Counted from the first letter of the stretch, positions 14,641-23,358 are shown. The stretch: 26,760 nt of DNA from Bacteriovoracaceae bacterium UBA1511 (GCA_002323535.1 DCQT01000007.1:1-26760); one strand, 5' to 3'. The notes: generated from the sequence alone by a model not told the origin. A program made the numbers and translations.

Positions 14641-17600
14641 TGAAAATAAATGTTGTTTGTTTAACATTAATCCTCCTCGTCACCGCCTGCCAAGAGGCAA
14701 CGGTGCCTTTTTTTGCGGAAGAAGAGTCTGTCAAAAGACAGCTCGAAAATGATTTTATCTGCGATGAGCTTGCCCGAGCAAATTCTCCCTATGCAAATAG
14801 TGGCACGGCATCAGGAGTTGGTGATAGACAGGCATTTAATATCTGTACCCCCGCACAGTTTTTAAATATCGGAAAAAGAAAGCAAGACTGGGATAAACAC
14901 TTTAATATCCGAGCTGATTTAGATTTTAAAGAAGAGCTTCTAGTTGTAGGAGAAGATTTTTTTCCACTCGGAGAAATAACTTTTTACAATGATTTTGAAG
15001 TACCAGGTGGACCTGAAGATAGACAAAATAATCGATTGGCCTTTACAGGAGTAATCGATGGAAAGGGCCAATCAATTTTAAGGTTGAGTGTTTTCTTTAA
15101 GGATTACAATAAAAGATCTATTGGAATATTTCCTTACATCGCCAAAAGTGGTGAGATCAGAAATCTCAACTTTGAAAATATTAGAATTATCCATAACAAG
15201 GGTGATGATTTTATTTCAGATCGTGCAGAGGGTTCTGATATTTACCCATTAAGTGTTGCCGGTGGAATCATTGGACTTAGTGATGGAGCCAGATTTGAAA
15301 ATGTGAGTGCCTCAAGAGTTCAGTTGTTTCACGATTTTAGTAATATTGCTAGTTCCAGTGGAGTATTTTCGGGGTTACTCATCAATACAATTGCCAATAA
15401 AGTGTCGCTTTATACAAATCAACCACCAACAGCGTCACCCCTTTCGGGAGGGTTTGCGGGTATAGTCCTTGGCGGAAGATTTACGGATATAAAAATTGAA
15501 ATCCCAAATATTCCCGCAAGTACTGGAGCAGGCGGTTTCGCGGGAGCAATTGAGGGGAAATTTCAAGAAAACTTAAGCGATGTTATTGATTCTCCAATAA
15601 ATGTTGTGGCTATAAACAATTTAAATATTAAGTTTTCTGAAGATCAACAGAGTTCTGTTTTTGGAGGAATATCTGCCAATGCTCATGACTTATCAGTGGA
15701 GGGTGCAAGTATTGAATTGAAAAAAGTTAGTGAGCTAGATAGAACCTCAGGTGGTTTTTTTGGAACGGTAAAGAACTTGGAGCTCCATAACTCTAGTATT
15801 TTATTTAAAGACGAATTTAATAGTAAACATGACATTTGCGTTGGAAAAATCGGAGGTGGGATCGGGGACCTCGAGGAATCTGAAGTAAATAATATTACAA
15901 TGGACCTTAACTCCAAAAGTTTTAATTTAAATAAATGTAAGATGGCCGGAGTTTTTGCTGGTAATGTTAATAAATCAAGTATCAGTAATTTGACGATAAA
16001 AAATGGAGAGGAATTTATCGGAAAGTCCTACGTTGGAGGCGCTATTGGGTCCATGTCATTTTCGACTTTAGAAAATACGAACATATTTATAAAAAAGGTA
16101 GAGAGTACCGCGGAGTACAGTTTTACTGGGATTACTCCAGTCGATCCTCTTTGTTTTGATGCAGCATTTTTAGGGGGAGCAGTTGGTTATCTGGGTGACC
16201 AATCAACTGTAAAAAATGTTGATGTTATCGCTGAAAAAGTTAATGCTAAAAATGGCAAAGCAGCTGTTGTGGGTGGTCTAGTTGGATTTAATCGTGGAAA
16301 TATTTTTGACTCGGTAATAAAAACAAAAATTGTAAAAGGTGCTCATATTGTAGGTGGCCTTGTCGGTCTGAGCATGGCCGATAATACTTTTGGAAAAATA
16401 AAAAATAATCAAATTGAAAACACAAGTTACATTTCAGGCTGGGCCTTAGTTGGCGGGCTGGCCGGTAGCTCTGGTGGTGAGTACTCTGCAATTGAGCCAT
16501 TCTGCGGCGAGGAGCTTGAGCTTGTGGAGGGAGTAAATCACCTAGGAGGTGAGATTTTATATAACAGTGTAAAGTTAGGAAGTCTTTTTGGATTTGAAGA
16601 TGTAGGAGGAGCGATAGGGCATGGTTATAACGTTAAGGCCAACTCATCCTATGTGCATATAAATGGAGTAATCCTTCAATGGGATAAAGACTATGTTGAC
16701 TCAGAAGATCACACGCCAACTGCAGAGAGCACATCGCTTATAGATGTAAACTCCTTTGGTGGATTTGTCGGAAGATCGATTAAAAGTTCAGTTAGAAACT
16801 CTTATGTCTCTTCAAGAAATTTAAACACAATTAATCTCAAGGGTTTAGCAAATGTTGGTGGATTCGTTGGTACAAGTCAGGAGTCTCAATTTTTTTATAA
16901 TTTTAGTAATCTTAATATATACGGCGAAAGCAAGGGAAGTGGAATTTGTATGAAGCCAGACGAACTCACTCCAATACCGACTTTAACTAGTAAGGTCATG
17001 TGTGAATTCCATTGTAAGTTAAACAACGATATTTTAGATATTTTTTATCACAAAGCTGGTAGTTGTGAATTTTATAGTTCCACATCGGAAAGTGATTCGG
17101 AAAGCAGAGAGTCATCGGGCTCTATTGATCCAGCGGACCCGGTCTTTGATTTAGAATCAATAATCATAGACCTTGATGAAGTGACGTCCATTCCAACGAC
17201 ATTTATTTCAACTGATGGGCTTTCAAATTCTGTTAAAACGGTTAAAGGAGAGGGAGAGGGAGATGAAGACCTTTGTAAAAATATTTTGAACGAACCGGTT
17301 GCCTTAATCTCAACGATGGAACAATGTCTTTCCAAGTTTACTTGCCTAAAAGCAAATGGAGAAATTGACCAAGCTTTAACAGATCAAAAATCCTGTGAGT
17401 CGATGGGGTACTGTGGTGATGCAGAAATGAGCTATGCTAGTGGTGGTGATTCAACTCTTGATGGAGAAGCAGATGAGAATGGTTATGTGAATGAGCGAGA
17501 TTGTTGTATCAATGGAGAAAAGAGTTTTTTAAGTAATAAGTGGGTTCGAAATTATTGGACTATATCCGAATCAGAACACGAGTATAAAAATAGTGAGAAC

Positions 17601-18296
17601 TATTGGTCTAAGAGCGAAAATAAATGGCAGCAGCCAGGAACTGATGATGAGACATCTCAAGTGCCGAATGTCGGAAAGTTTGCTGGGGGTGTAGATATTT
17701 CTTATGATGAGGGATCAAACTCTATCGAGTCGGCTTCAGTTTTTGTTGGAAACTATTCAAAAGGTGAATGTTTAAACCCCAACAACAACACCATTCAAAA
17801 TGAGTATGGTGATAAGGTCAATGAATATCAAACTGATGACACACGTTTTTATGAATGTGAACAAGATCTTACCCTTAAAAATCAAGTGGCCTGTGTTCGT
17901 TTAGGGATATGTGAAGGTGACGATAATAATCAGAGGACAAGAGGAACGTGTAAATTAGAACATGATGGAAGTAATTGGACGCCTAACACATGGAAAGTTA
18001 AAGTAAATTTGAGTCCTAATGATGCATTTGGAACTCCGGACACTTGCGTCAGTTTGAATCATAGAAATGTAAAAGAAAAGATTAATGTTAAATTGGATGA
18101 CGTGGAGAGGGAAAACTTAGATACTTGTAACGATTCAATTTTAAAACAACTTGGGCGTCAAGATCAGGTTCTATTTTCGACAAAAGTGTTAGATCCTAAT
18201 TATTTTAATGAGTCCTACAAACCTCCAATGAGTTTTTGGAATTTTAATTATTTTTGGAAAGAGGTAGAAAACGATGTGCCGGTGTTATTTCGATGA
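14640..18296 (+). CDS. Large surface lipoprotein with GLUG-type repeats
   Basis: 1218 residues. A lipoprotein signal ends in LVTAC (lipidated Cys17). After NICTPAQFLNIG and LDF..., a typical beginning of GLUG-repeat proteins, residues ~150-760 contain about a dozen degenerate repeats of the form GG(F/L/A)(V/A/I)G followed by a beta-strand, such as VVGGLVGFNRGNIFDS, HIVGGLVGLSMADN, LVGGLAGSSGG, NVGGFVGTSQES; this predicts a right-handed beta-helix. A Ser/Glu/Asp-rich linker and a Cys-rich region of roughly 350-400 residues come next. The last residues, SFWNFNYFWKEVENDVPVLF, match the closing strand that normally follows GLUG repeats directly, so the Cys-rich part looks like an insertion. Adhesin or surface role is plausible; function unknown. 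The downstream small gene overlaps by 4 bases. Confidence 0.85.
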   Translation: MKINVVCLTLILLVTACQEATVPFFAEEESVKRQLENDFICDELARANSPYANSGTASGVGDRQAFNICTPAQFLNIGKRKQDWDKHFNIRADLDFKEELLVVGEDFFPLGEITFYNDFEVPGGPEDRQNNRLAFTGVIDGKGQSILRLSVFFKDYNKRSIGIFPYIAKSGEIRNLNFENIRIIHNKGDDFISDRAEGSDIYPLSVAGGIIGLSDGARFENVSASRVQLFHDFSNIASSSGVFSGLLINTIANKVSLYTNQPPTASPLSGGFAGIVLGGRFTDIKIEIPNIPASTGAGGFAGAIEGKFQENLSDVIDSPINVVAINNLNIKFSEDQQSSVFGGISANAHDLSVEGASIELKKVSELDRTSGGFFGTVKNLELHNSSILFKDEFNSKHDICVGKIGGGIGDLEESEVNNITMDLNSKSFNLNKCKMAGVFAGNVNKSSISNLTIKNGEEFIGKSYVGGAIGSMSFSTLENTNIFIKKVESTAEYSFTGITPVDPLCFDAAFLGGAVGYLGDQSTVKNVDVIAEKVNAKNGKAAVVGGLVGFNRGNIFDSVIKTKIVKGAHIVGGLVGLSMADNTFGKIKNNQIENTSYISGWALVGGLAGSSGGEYSAIEPFCGEELELVEGVNHLGGEILYNSVKLGSLFGFEDVGGAIGHGYNVKANSSYVHINGVILQWDKDYVDSEDHTPTAESTSLIDVNSFGGFVGRSIKSSVRNSYVSSRNLNTINLKGLANVGGFVGTSQESQFFYNFSNLNIYGESKGSGICMKPDELTPIPTLTSKVMCEFHCKLNNDILDIFYHKAGSCEFYSSTSESDSESRESSGSIDPADPVFDLESIIIDLDEVTSIPTTFISTDGLSNSVKTVKGEGEGDEDLCKNILNEPVALISTMEQCLSKFTCLKANGEIDQALTDQKSCESMGYCGDAEMSYASGGDSTLDGEADENGYVNERDCCINGEKSFLSNKWVRNYWTISESEHEYKNSENYWSKSENKWQQPGTDDETSQVPNVGKFAGGVDISYDEGSNSIESASVFVGNYSKGECLNPNNNTIQNEYGDKVNEYQTDDTRFYECEQDLTLKNQVACVRLGICEGDDNNQRTRGTCKLEHDGSNWTPNTWKVKVNLSPNDAFGTPDTCVSLNHRNVKEKINVKLDDVERENLDTCNDSILKQLGRQDQVLFSTKVLDPNYFNESYKPPMSFWNFNYFWKEVENDVPVLFR

Positions 18297-18541
18297 AAAG
18301 ATATAAAAGACTCTATATATTTTTAGGTACGGTGTTTTCCTTATCAAGTCTTACCTATTTTTTTAAAGATGATTTGGTGCGATGGAGCTGTCACGAAGAA
18401 AACAATTCGGCTTCTTGTTTTATTTTAGGAAAAAAGCTCATTGATCAACTAAAACCTGATCTGGCGAAAAGTTATTTCCAAAAGTCTTGTAGCTCAGGCT
18501 ACAAAGATGCTTGTATTGAATTAAATAAACTAACTCGGTAG
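18293..18541 (+). CDS. Small anchored Sel1-like repeat protein
   Basis: 82 residues from the ATG at 18293, which overlaps the lipoprotein stop codon (ATGA); a longer in-frame start at 18254 would lie inside the lipoprotein gene. It has an N-terminal hydrophobic segment (LYIFLGTVFSLSSLTYFF), then Cys-bearing Sel1/TPR-like helices: SCHEENNSASCFILGKKL and AKSYFQKSCSSGYKDACIEL. The second closely follows the Sel1 pattern A..YF.KSC..G...AC..L found in Helicobacter Cys-rich proteins. About one and a half repeats are present. It probably acts in the periplasm together with the GLUG lipoprotein it is coupled to; that partnership is inferred only from overlap. Confidence 0.75.
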   Translation: MKRYKRLYIFLGTVFSLSSLTYFFKDDLVRWSCHEENNSASCFILGKKLIDQLKPDLAKSYFQKSCSSGYKDACIELNKLTR

Positions 18542-20722
18542 TTAGGGTAGTGTCTGAGCACTAATAAGAGCAAAAATAGATCCAATATTCATTCTTCTCG
18601 CCTCTAAGTTTTTCTTTTTTCCAAACGCATGAAACCATAAAAGCTCAAGGGTAGAGGGGACTTTCATCTTTTTTAGAATATACAAATAAACAGACTGTAC
18701 AAGTTTCTCTTGAGATTCCTTTAAACCACTAAACTCAATGAGTGTTCGCTTAAAAATACTAAAGGCTTGCATTGCTTCATCGTAGTGAAGAATATTATCT
18801 TTGTCGGCATCAAAGTGAAGCATGGTTGTTTCTACACTTGAAAAAGTGGCAAAGAGTCTTCCAAGATCCACCTTGCTCATTGGGATCGCTTCATCTCTTT
18901 CTTCTTTTGATGCTCGCTCTATATTTATTAAATACTCCATTACTTCTTCAGCTGAGTAAAAGACAGTGTAGTCATAGAGCTTTTGATAAAATTGACGATA
19001 GTTTAAATCTTCAAAAAGAACCTGGAAAAAATACTGGCGGTAACAGCTGACAAGATAAGCATCATTTCCATCCTCGTCTTCAACGACATCACAATAATTT
19101 TTTAATTCATCAAAAAGCTTTGTTGCTACATTTGATCCGGAGAAAATATTATTAATATAACTTGTCGCCTCATCAAGGTTGGCGACACCGTCACCATTAC
19201 TCATAAACTGAAATAAATCACAACCAGTAGCTGCTTCACCGACAAACCGCTCAAAATACTTAGGCCATACTTCAAGGGTAACAAGTGCAGATCTAAAATC
19301 TAGTAAAAGCTGTCTGATATCATTTTGGTTTGCCGCCCGTGCGATCTCTTTTCCAGTTTGGGGATCAAAAACAGCATGGCCGTAGTGAACAAGTACTTTT
19401 TGTAGCCCAAAGCGAATACCTGAGATGATATTGAACCCATTTAAATGTCTTTTATATTCATTTGTAAAATATTGAAGACCTGACGGTGTTTGAAAAGTTC
19501 TAAAGGTTTTTGCTACATGAACAAAATCATTCCAGTACTCAAATACTTTTGTTCTTTTAACCATTTCATATTCAGGTAGATCGACAAAACCCAGGGAAGT
19601 GATTGGGTCCTCTCCCTCCATTTCTTCGATGTGGTAGCTCCATGAAACGCTATTAAAGTACAGTCTTTCCAACAGCTCCTCGCCCCATGAAAAGATCCTA
19701 TTCATGTCAGACATTTTGTACTCATCTGCATTTTTGGTTTCGACTGAGATAATATTTTTCTTTGCGTTAATAATTGATTCTTCTACATCATAGATATCAA
19801 ACGGTAGTATACTGCTAAGAGTTTTATCAACGACCCTTAATAATTTTTGATGAGAGGCAATTACTTTTTCACCAGGATGCGGAAAGAGTGAATCCTTTGC
19901 TGATCGGACAGTCTCAAGAATGAGTCCAATGTTTTGGGATGCGGTGATTACTTCGAGGTCTGTTACATAAAATAAGTCTAGTCCAGAAGAAAGGATAGGG
20001 TAGAGCTTTTGAATAAAGCCAACAACTTCATCACTACTTATTGTTTTTTCATCACCGCCTAAAAACAATGGCTTGATAAAAAGAAGGTCACGAATTAATT
20101 CCAAGTCCATTACATCATCGCTAATATTCATGGACTTTTTTAGAAGACTGATAAAGTTATATGTATCAATTTTGGTCGCTGGCCCTTCAATTTTGAGTAC
20201 AATATTCTCAATACTTAGGATTAAACCTTGTATAAGAGATTTTACCTCCTCTCTTTTATCCCAATAATTTGAGTCCTCGCTAATTTCAACAAAATGCTTC
20301 TTTAATGGCACACCAAAAGCATTAAACTTTTTAAGCAGTACAAAAAGATTACTCATATTTTGAACAGAGATATTGTCCTTCGGATCTCGAAGAACGAGAG
20401 CACTGAAGTCGAAAAATAAATCAAGGCTTTCCAGCATCGAGTCGCCTGCGTCAGGAAAGAATTTATTAATAAACTTAGATAGTTCATCTCGGTGGATATA
20501 GCGTTGATCTTTTCTTCTTACAAAGTCTGTAAACTGTTCAAGGTTTAATCTAATGCAGTCAATTTCAGAAAAAATATTTTCATCTAAAATCAATTTGATT
20601 TTTTCAGCATCCATGTTGCAGGTTTGATTAAAAGTTCCACCTTCAACTTGATCGATTGCAGGAGGTTCATCGTTAAAGCACGAAGATAGAATTACACATA
20701 GTATGATGAAGACTTTTTTCAT
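18542..20722 (-). CDS. Large lipoprotein with EF-hand-like loops
   Basis: 726 residues from the ATG at 20722 (an upstream TTG at 20734 is less likely). MKKVFIILCVILSSC gives a lipobox with Cys15. The mature protein is mostly helical. One loop, DADKDNILHYDE (about 638-649), fits the 12-residue calcium-binding EF-hand consensus with D at 1, 3 and 5 and E at 12. SNGDGVANLDEA (about 508-519), RKDQRYIHRDEL (about 70-81), RDPKDNISVQNM (about 112-123) and GGDEKTISSDEV (about 222-233) look like degenerate versions with helices either side. No known family was recognised. It converges with the Sel1-like gene with no base between the two stop codons. Localisation to an envelope membrane and a calcium-dependent role are inference. 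Confidence 0.8.
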   Translation of the reverse strand: MKKVFIILCVILSSCFNDEPPAIDQVEGGTFNQTCNMDAEKIKLILDENIFSEIDCIRLNLEQFTDFVRRKDQRYIHRDELSKFINKFFPDAGDSMLESLDLFFDFSALVLRDPKDNISVQNMSNLFVLLKKFNAFGVPLKKHFVEISEDSNYWDKREEVKSLIQGLILSIENIVLKIEGPATKIDTYNFISLLKKSMNISDDVMDLELIRDLLFIKPLFLGGDEKTISSDEVVGFIQKLYPILSSGLDLFYVTDLEVITASQNIGLILETVRSAKDSLFPHPGEKVIASHQKLLRVVDKTLSSILPFDIYDVEESIINAKKNIISVETKNADEYKMSDMNRIFSWGEELLERLYFNSVSWSYHIEEMEGEDPITSLGFVDLPEYEMVKRTKVFEYWNDFVHVAKTFRTFQTPSGLQYFTNEYKRHLNGFNIISGIRFGLQKVLVHYGHAVFDPQTGKEIARAANQNDIRQLLLDFRSALVTLEVWPKYFERFVGEAATGCDLFQFMSNGDGVANLDEATSYINNIFSGSNVATKLFDELKNYCDVVEDEDGNDAYLVSCYRQYFFQVLFEDLNYRQFYQKLYDYTVFYSAEEVMEYLINIERASKEERDEAIPMSKVDLGRLFATFSSVETTMLHFDADKDNILHYDEAMQAFSIFKRTLIEFSGLKESQEKLVQSVYLYILKKMKVPSTLELLWFHAFGKKKNLEARRMNIGSIFALISAQTLP

Positions 20723-20752
20723 AAGTTCACTCAAAGTTTAGGGTAAAATTCT

Positions 20753-20758
20753 ATTATA
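20753..20758 (-). promoter_or_regulatory. Candidate -10 element of the EF-hand lipoprotein gene
   Basis: On the minus strand this reads TATAAT, within TTTTATAAT, 31 bases before the ATG. No convincing -35 hexamer is present at 16-18 bases. The rest of the 180-base gap to the plus-strand barrel gene holds a TTGACT at 20778-20783 without a matching -10. Confidence 0.35.
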
Positions 20759-20902
20759 AAATATTCGACAAGCCCAATTGACTTAGAGGGCAAAAATACC
20801 TAGAGCAAAACAGTCGGGTACTGGCTGGACCTTTTTGCTTCATCTGCGATAGCATCAGGGTTTAAAACTAAAATGGTTTAAAAACTTAGCAAAGGGAATT
20901 GC

Positions 20903-22219
20903 TTGTTACGGAAGGCCATCATTTTATCAAAAGTTTTAACTTCGACGGCATTTGCTGCCGGAAATTTTCAGTACGCTCATTTTCAGCGATTAAATACGCC
21001 AAATAATCCAGGAGAGGAAATCAACTCATATGCTGAGTTCAACCTAGCAGATGAGTGGGACTTGAAAAAATATCGGGCCAATACTAAAGCCTCGGCCAGT
21101 ATCAGGTATTATCCAGAGGGGAAACTCACAATGTTCTCCTTAGGTGAATTTTTTATTGAAAAAAATAGAGGGAATACTCGAGTTCGAATTGGACGACAAA
21201 TTCTCGATTGGACCGACGGGGAAAAGTTTTGGGGTATAGGGGCTTTTAATGGTTTTAAAGGTTTCAATCTCATTGATTCAGACCAAGAAGGTTTAACCGG
21301 TTTAGAAATTCAACGAAAAATGTGGGGCGGAACATTCAAGGCTTTTGGAAGTATCGTCCATATTCCAACGCTAAATCCAGGCTACCTTTTTAGAAATGGT
21401 GATATTATCGGGCATAACGAGTGGTCAAAACTTCCTCCAAAAACGCTAAACTTTAGAGAAGGTGAGGCACCTGTTCGTTATGATTTAATGACTCCTGATC
21501 TTAACGAGCTCTTACTTCGTCCAAGCTACGGTGTAAGCTTTCAAAAGCAACTCGCTAAACTTAATTTATCCTTTTACGGCATGATTAAGCCTGAAAACAA
21601 GCTTCGTACTGGAGCATATGGATATTATGAGCAAGAGGAAGTAGACCAAGCGAGAATGAAAATTCGTGCCTATTCAATTAACCACTCCATTGGTGGGGGA
21701 ACCTTGAGTTTTCCTATTCTAGACGTTGATGTGAAGCTTGGTGCAATGGTTATTAAACCAGATATTAATTATCATGATGATTTTGTGCCTGAGTCATACG
21801 AGAATTATCAATACGAAACTGACTTGTATGATGAGAGACATATTTTTGCGTCCATTTTTTTAAACGCAGAAGAGGGAGATTTTCACCTCCACTATATTTC
21901 TTCAAAAAGAGAGCTCGCAATGTCTGCGAGAAGAAATTCTGGAGGGACTAATGTGTTTGGAGGGGAGCTTCGATTTGAAAATGCCCTAGGGATGGATTAC
22001 ACAAGACACATAAGTGATCGCTGGTTTGTAAAAGCTAGGTATGTTGGCGATTTAAATCTTGGAGATCGAATATTTAAAGGTGAGTTAAGTTACGCTCACA
22101 AGTCTGGCGCAAAAATCACTGGCGGTATGCAGATGCTTGAAATTCCTGAAGACACTTCTTATTGGGCAACGTTTAGATCAAACGATACGCTGTATGGGAA
22201 TTTTTCCTATAATTTTTGA
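20903..22219 (+). CDS. Outer-membrane beta-barrel protein
   Basis: 438 residues from a TTG at 20903 with AAAGGGA at 20891-20897. A signal peptide is plausible (ending TSTAFAAG). The mature sequence is rich in alternating aromatic/hydrophobic strands separated by Gly/Asn/Asp turns and ends in NFSYNF, with the terminal Phe typical of BAM-assembled barrels. Segments such as IRYYPEGKLTMFSLGEFFIEK, RVRIGRQILDWTDGEKFWGIGAFN and VSFQKQLAKLNLSFYGMI show the strand pattern; RIGRQILDWTDG is reminiscent of DUF1302-type or alginate/porin barrels, but I cannot assign a family. Channel or transport function is inference. Start codon choice is uncertain because no ATG is available near the signal peptide. 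Confidence 0.75.
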   Translation: MLRKAIILSKVLTSTAFAAGNFQYAHFQRLNTPNNPGEEINSYAEFNLADEWDLKKYRANTKASASIRYYPEGKLTMFSLGEFFIEKNRGNTRVRIGRQILDWTDGEKFWGIGAFNGFKGFNLIDSDQEGLTGLEIQRKMWGGTFKAFGSIVHIPTLNPGYLFRNGDIIGHNEWSKLPPKTLNFREGEAPVRYDLMTPDLNELLLRPSYGVSFQKQLAKLNLSFYGMIKPENKLRTGAYGYYEQEEVDQARMKIRAYSINHSIGGGTLSFPILDVDVKLGAMVIKPDINYHDDFVPESYENYQYETDLYDERHIFASIFLNAEEGDFHLHYISSKRELAMSARRNSGGTNVFGGELRFENALGMDYTRHISDRWFVKARYVGDLNLGDRIFKGELSYAHKSGAKITGGMQMLEIPEDTSYWATFRSNDTLYGNFSYNF

Positions 22220-22239
22220 GATAATTGAATTTGTAATTA

Positions 22240-23022
22240 CTAAAATAATAGAAACTCTCTTAGAGAGTTTATCTTTAGTTGAAATAGAAATGTGATTACT
22301 TCTTGCTCATTTCTAGTTTTAAAAACACCAACACTTGAAATTAAACTTGAGCTTAATTTTTCTCCAAAAGAAAAAGGAAGCTTATTGTATTGATGAAGGA
22401 GTGATGTCATCGTCGAAGAGGTCTTGTTGTTTTTCATTTTATTTTTAAGAAAAATTGCACCAATTTGATGATCACCAAAATTATAACCACTGACATACAA
22501 TTCAACTATAGACTGATCATCACCATTACCTAAAAGCGTGGTCATCTCATCAACATAGGGAAGACTTGTTTTACTAAATTCAAGATTTGATTTTCGATAC
22601 TCAGTTGTAAAAAACCACTTCTTGTAGGCGACTGCTGCTCTAAATCCATATAAATTTCTTCTCATCACACCTTTACAATGAACTTTTTCACAGTCGAATG
22701 TATCAAGAGTATCTAGACCCCTTTTTCCAATTTCACTTCCGGCAAACAACCCAACAATAGGAAGAGGATAGACATAGGCTTTCGCCCCAGCATAATTTAC
22801 AAGGCCGCTAGTCCTAAATTCAACTTCAGGGCGAATAAATCCGTAGGTAATATCTTTTTTATTTTTTTTGTCACCCCAGAATAGGTAGCTTTTTCCGAAG
22901 CTGTATTTTGCAAAAGCGCCTATGGGAAAGCTTCTGACTAAAGTTTCGATTGTATAGCTTGATTTAGAGTGGGCTTTAGAAAAAAAGATGCTGATAAATA
23001 AAGCTAATAAAAGTTTTTTCAT
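22240..23022 (-). CDS. Exported protein, probable small outer-membrane barrel
   Basis: 260 residues with a signal peptide (MKKLLLALFISIFFSKAHS, then KSSYT). The mature part alternates short amphipathic strands and turns (VRSFPIGAFAKYSFG, GAKAYVYPLPIVGLFAGSE, RNLYGFRAAVAYKKWFFTTEYR) and ends in REFLLF with a terminal Phe, which fits a barrel of about 8-12 strands. Two Cys (DTFDCEKVHCKG) are close enough to form a disulphide in a loop. No family recognised. CAGGTA precedes the ATG. It converges with the larger barrel gene, and a small hairpin overlaps its 3' end. Confidence 0.7.
   Translation of the reverse strand: MKKLLLALFISIFFSKAHSKSSYTIETLVRSFPIGAFAKYSFGKSYLFWGDKKNKKDITYGFIRPEVEFRTSGLVNYAGAKAYVYPLPIVGLFAGSEIGKRGLDTLDTFDCEKVHCKGVMRRNLYGFRAAVAYKKWFFTTEYRKSNLEFSKTSLPYVDEMTTLLGNGDDQSIVELYVSGYNFGDHQIGAIFLKNKMKNNKTSSTMTSLLHQYNKLPFSFGEKLSSSLISSVGVFKTRNEQEVITFLFQLKINSLREFLLF
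22252..22270. terminator. Small hairpin between two convergent barrel genes
   Basis: AAACTCTC (22252-22259) pairs perfectly with GAGAGTTT (22263-22270) around a three-base loop. It lies inside the 3' end of the minus-strand gene and 33 bases after the plus-strand stop codon. Neither strand has a proper T run after the stem, so it is at best a weak bidirectional terminator. Confidence 0.3.
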
Positions 23023-23099
23023 TACCTGAGTTTAATTTTTAAAAACGAAAGAATGAAACAAAAAACAAACATTTTCTTACACTGGAAGACAACTCATTG

Positions 23100-23194
23100 C
23101 ACAAACGTAAAAATATTCATGTGGTCAATCAATTGGGGTCCCAGGGAAGGATGGCCGTTGGTCACAAGGGTGCATGGAAGCACCTCTTTTTCTT
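23100..23194 (+). ncRNA. Candidate structured small RNA
   Basis: A GC-rich tract ends in a hairpin GGTGC-ATGGAA-GCACC (23169-23184) followed by TCTTTTTCTT, which resembles an intrinsic terminator, and is preceded by the hairpin TGGCC-GTT-GGTCA (23152-23164, one G-U pair). It matches no RNA family that I recognise; the bacterial SRP RNA and tRNA were considered and do not fit. The 5' end is a guess. Confidence is limited because the evidence is composition and hand-folded pairing only. Confidence 0.35.
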
Positions 23195-23221
23195 CGATTT
23201 TCAAGAAAATTGACTCACAAA

Positions 23222-23260
23222 AGATCGGCCCTTCTTGTAGGATGCATCAAGGGCCAATCT
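23222..23260 (-). terminator. Hairpin downstream of the caspase-like operon
   Basis: AGAT + GGCCCTT (23222-23233) pairs with AAGGGCC + ATCT (23249-23260) with one C/A mismatch, giving 11 paired bases around a 15-base loop that contains the palindrome GATGCATC. On the minus strand the stem is followed by TTTTG, so it could end the two-gene transcript that stops at 23359, about 100 bases earlier. The T run is short. Confidence 0.45.
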
Positions 23261-23358
23261 CAAATCCTTATTAATTTTTGATGTGCTTGGGTGAAAAATA
23301 AAACTTCAGATGGACCTATTCAAATTTAATTGATCGTTACTATGGGACAATTCTAAGT

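Larger units (their letters stand above)
23023..23358. other. 336-base intergenic region with GC-rich hairpin cluster
   Basis: No credible protein gene was found; a 73-codon plus-strand frame at 23053-23274 has no ribosome-binding site and no protein-like pattern. The middle of the region (23121-23184) is 37 of 64 bases G or C, far above the surroundings. It can fold into TGGCC/GGTCA (23152-23164), GGTGC/GCACC (23169-23184) followed by TCTTTTTCTT, and a longer stem at 23222-23260. The remaining sequence to 23358 is A/T-rich with nothing recognised. Confidence 0.6.

Noticed and set aside
23121..23190. Signal recognition particle RNA or tRNA
   Set aside because: A GGAAGG-like loop and paired arms drew attention, but the conserved SRP apical motif and the tRNA cloverleaf with TTC arm are absent.
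23053..23274. 73-codon plus-strand open frame
   Set aside because: No ribosome-binding site, no protein-like hydrophobic or domain pattern, and it crosses two strong hairpins; treated as non-coding.
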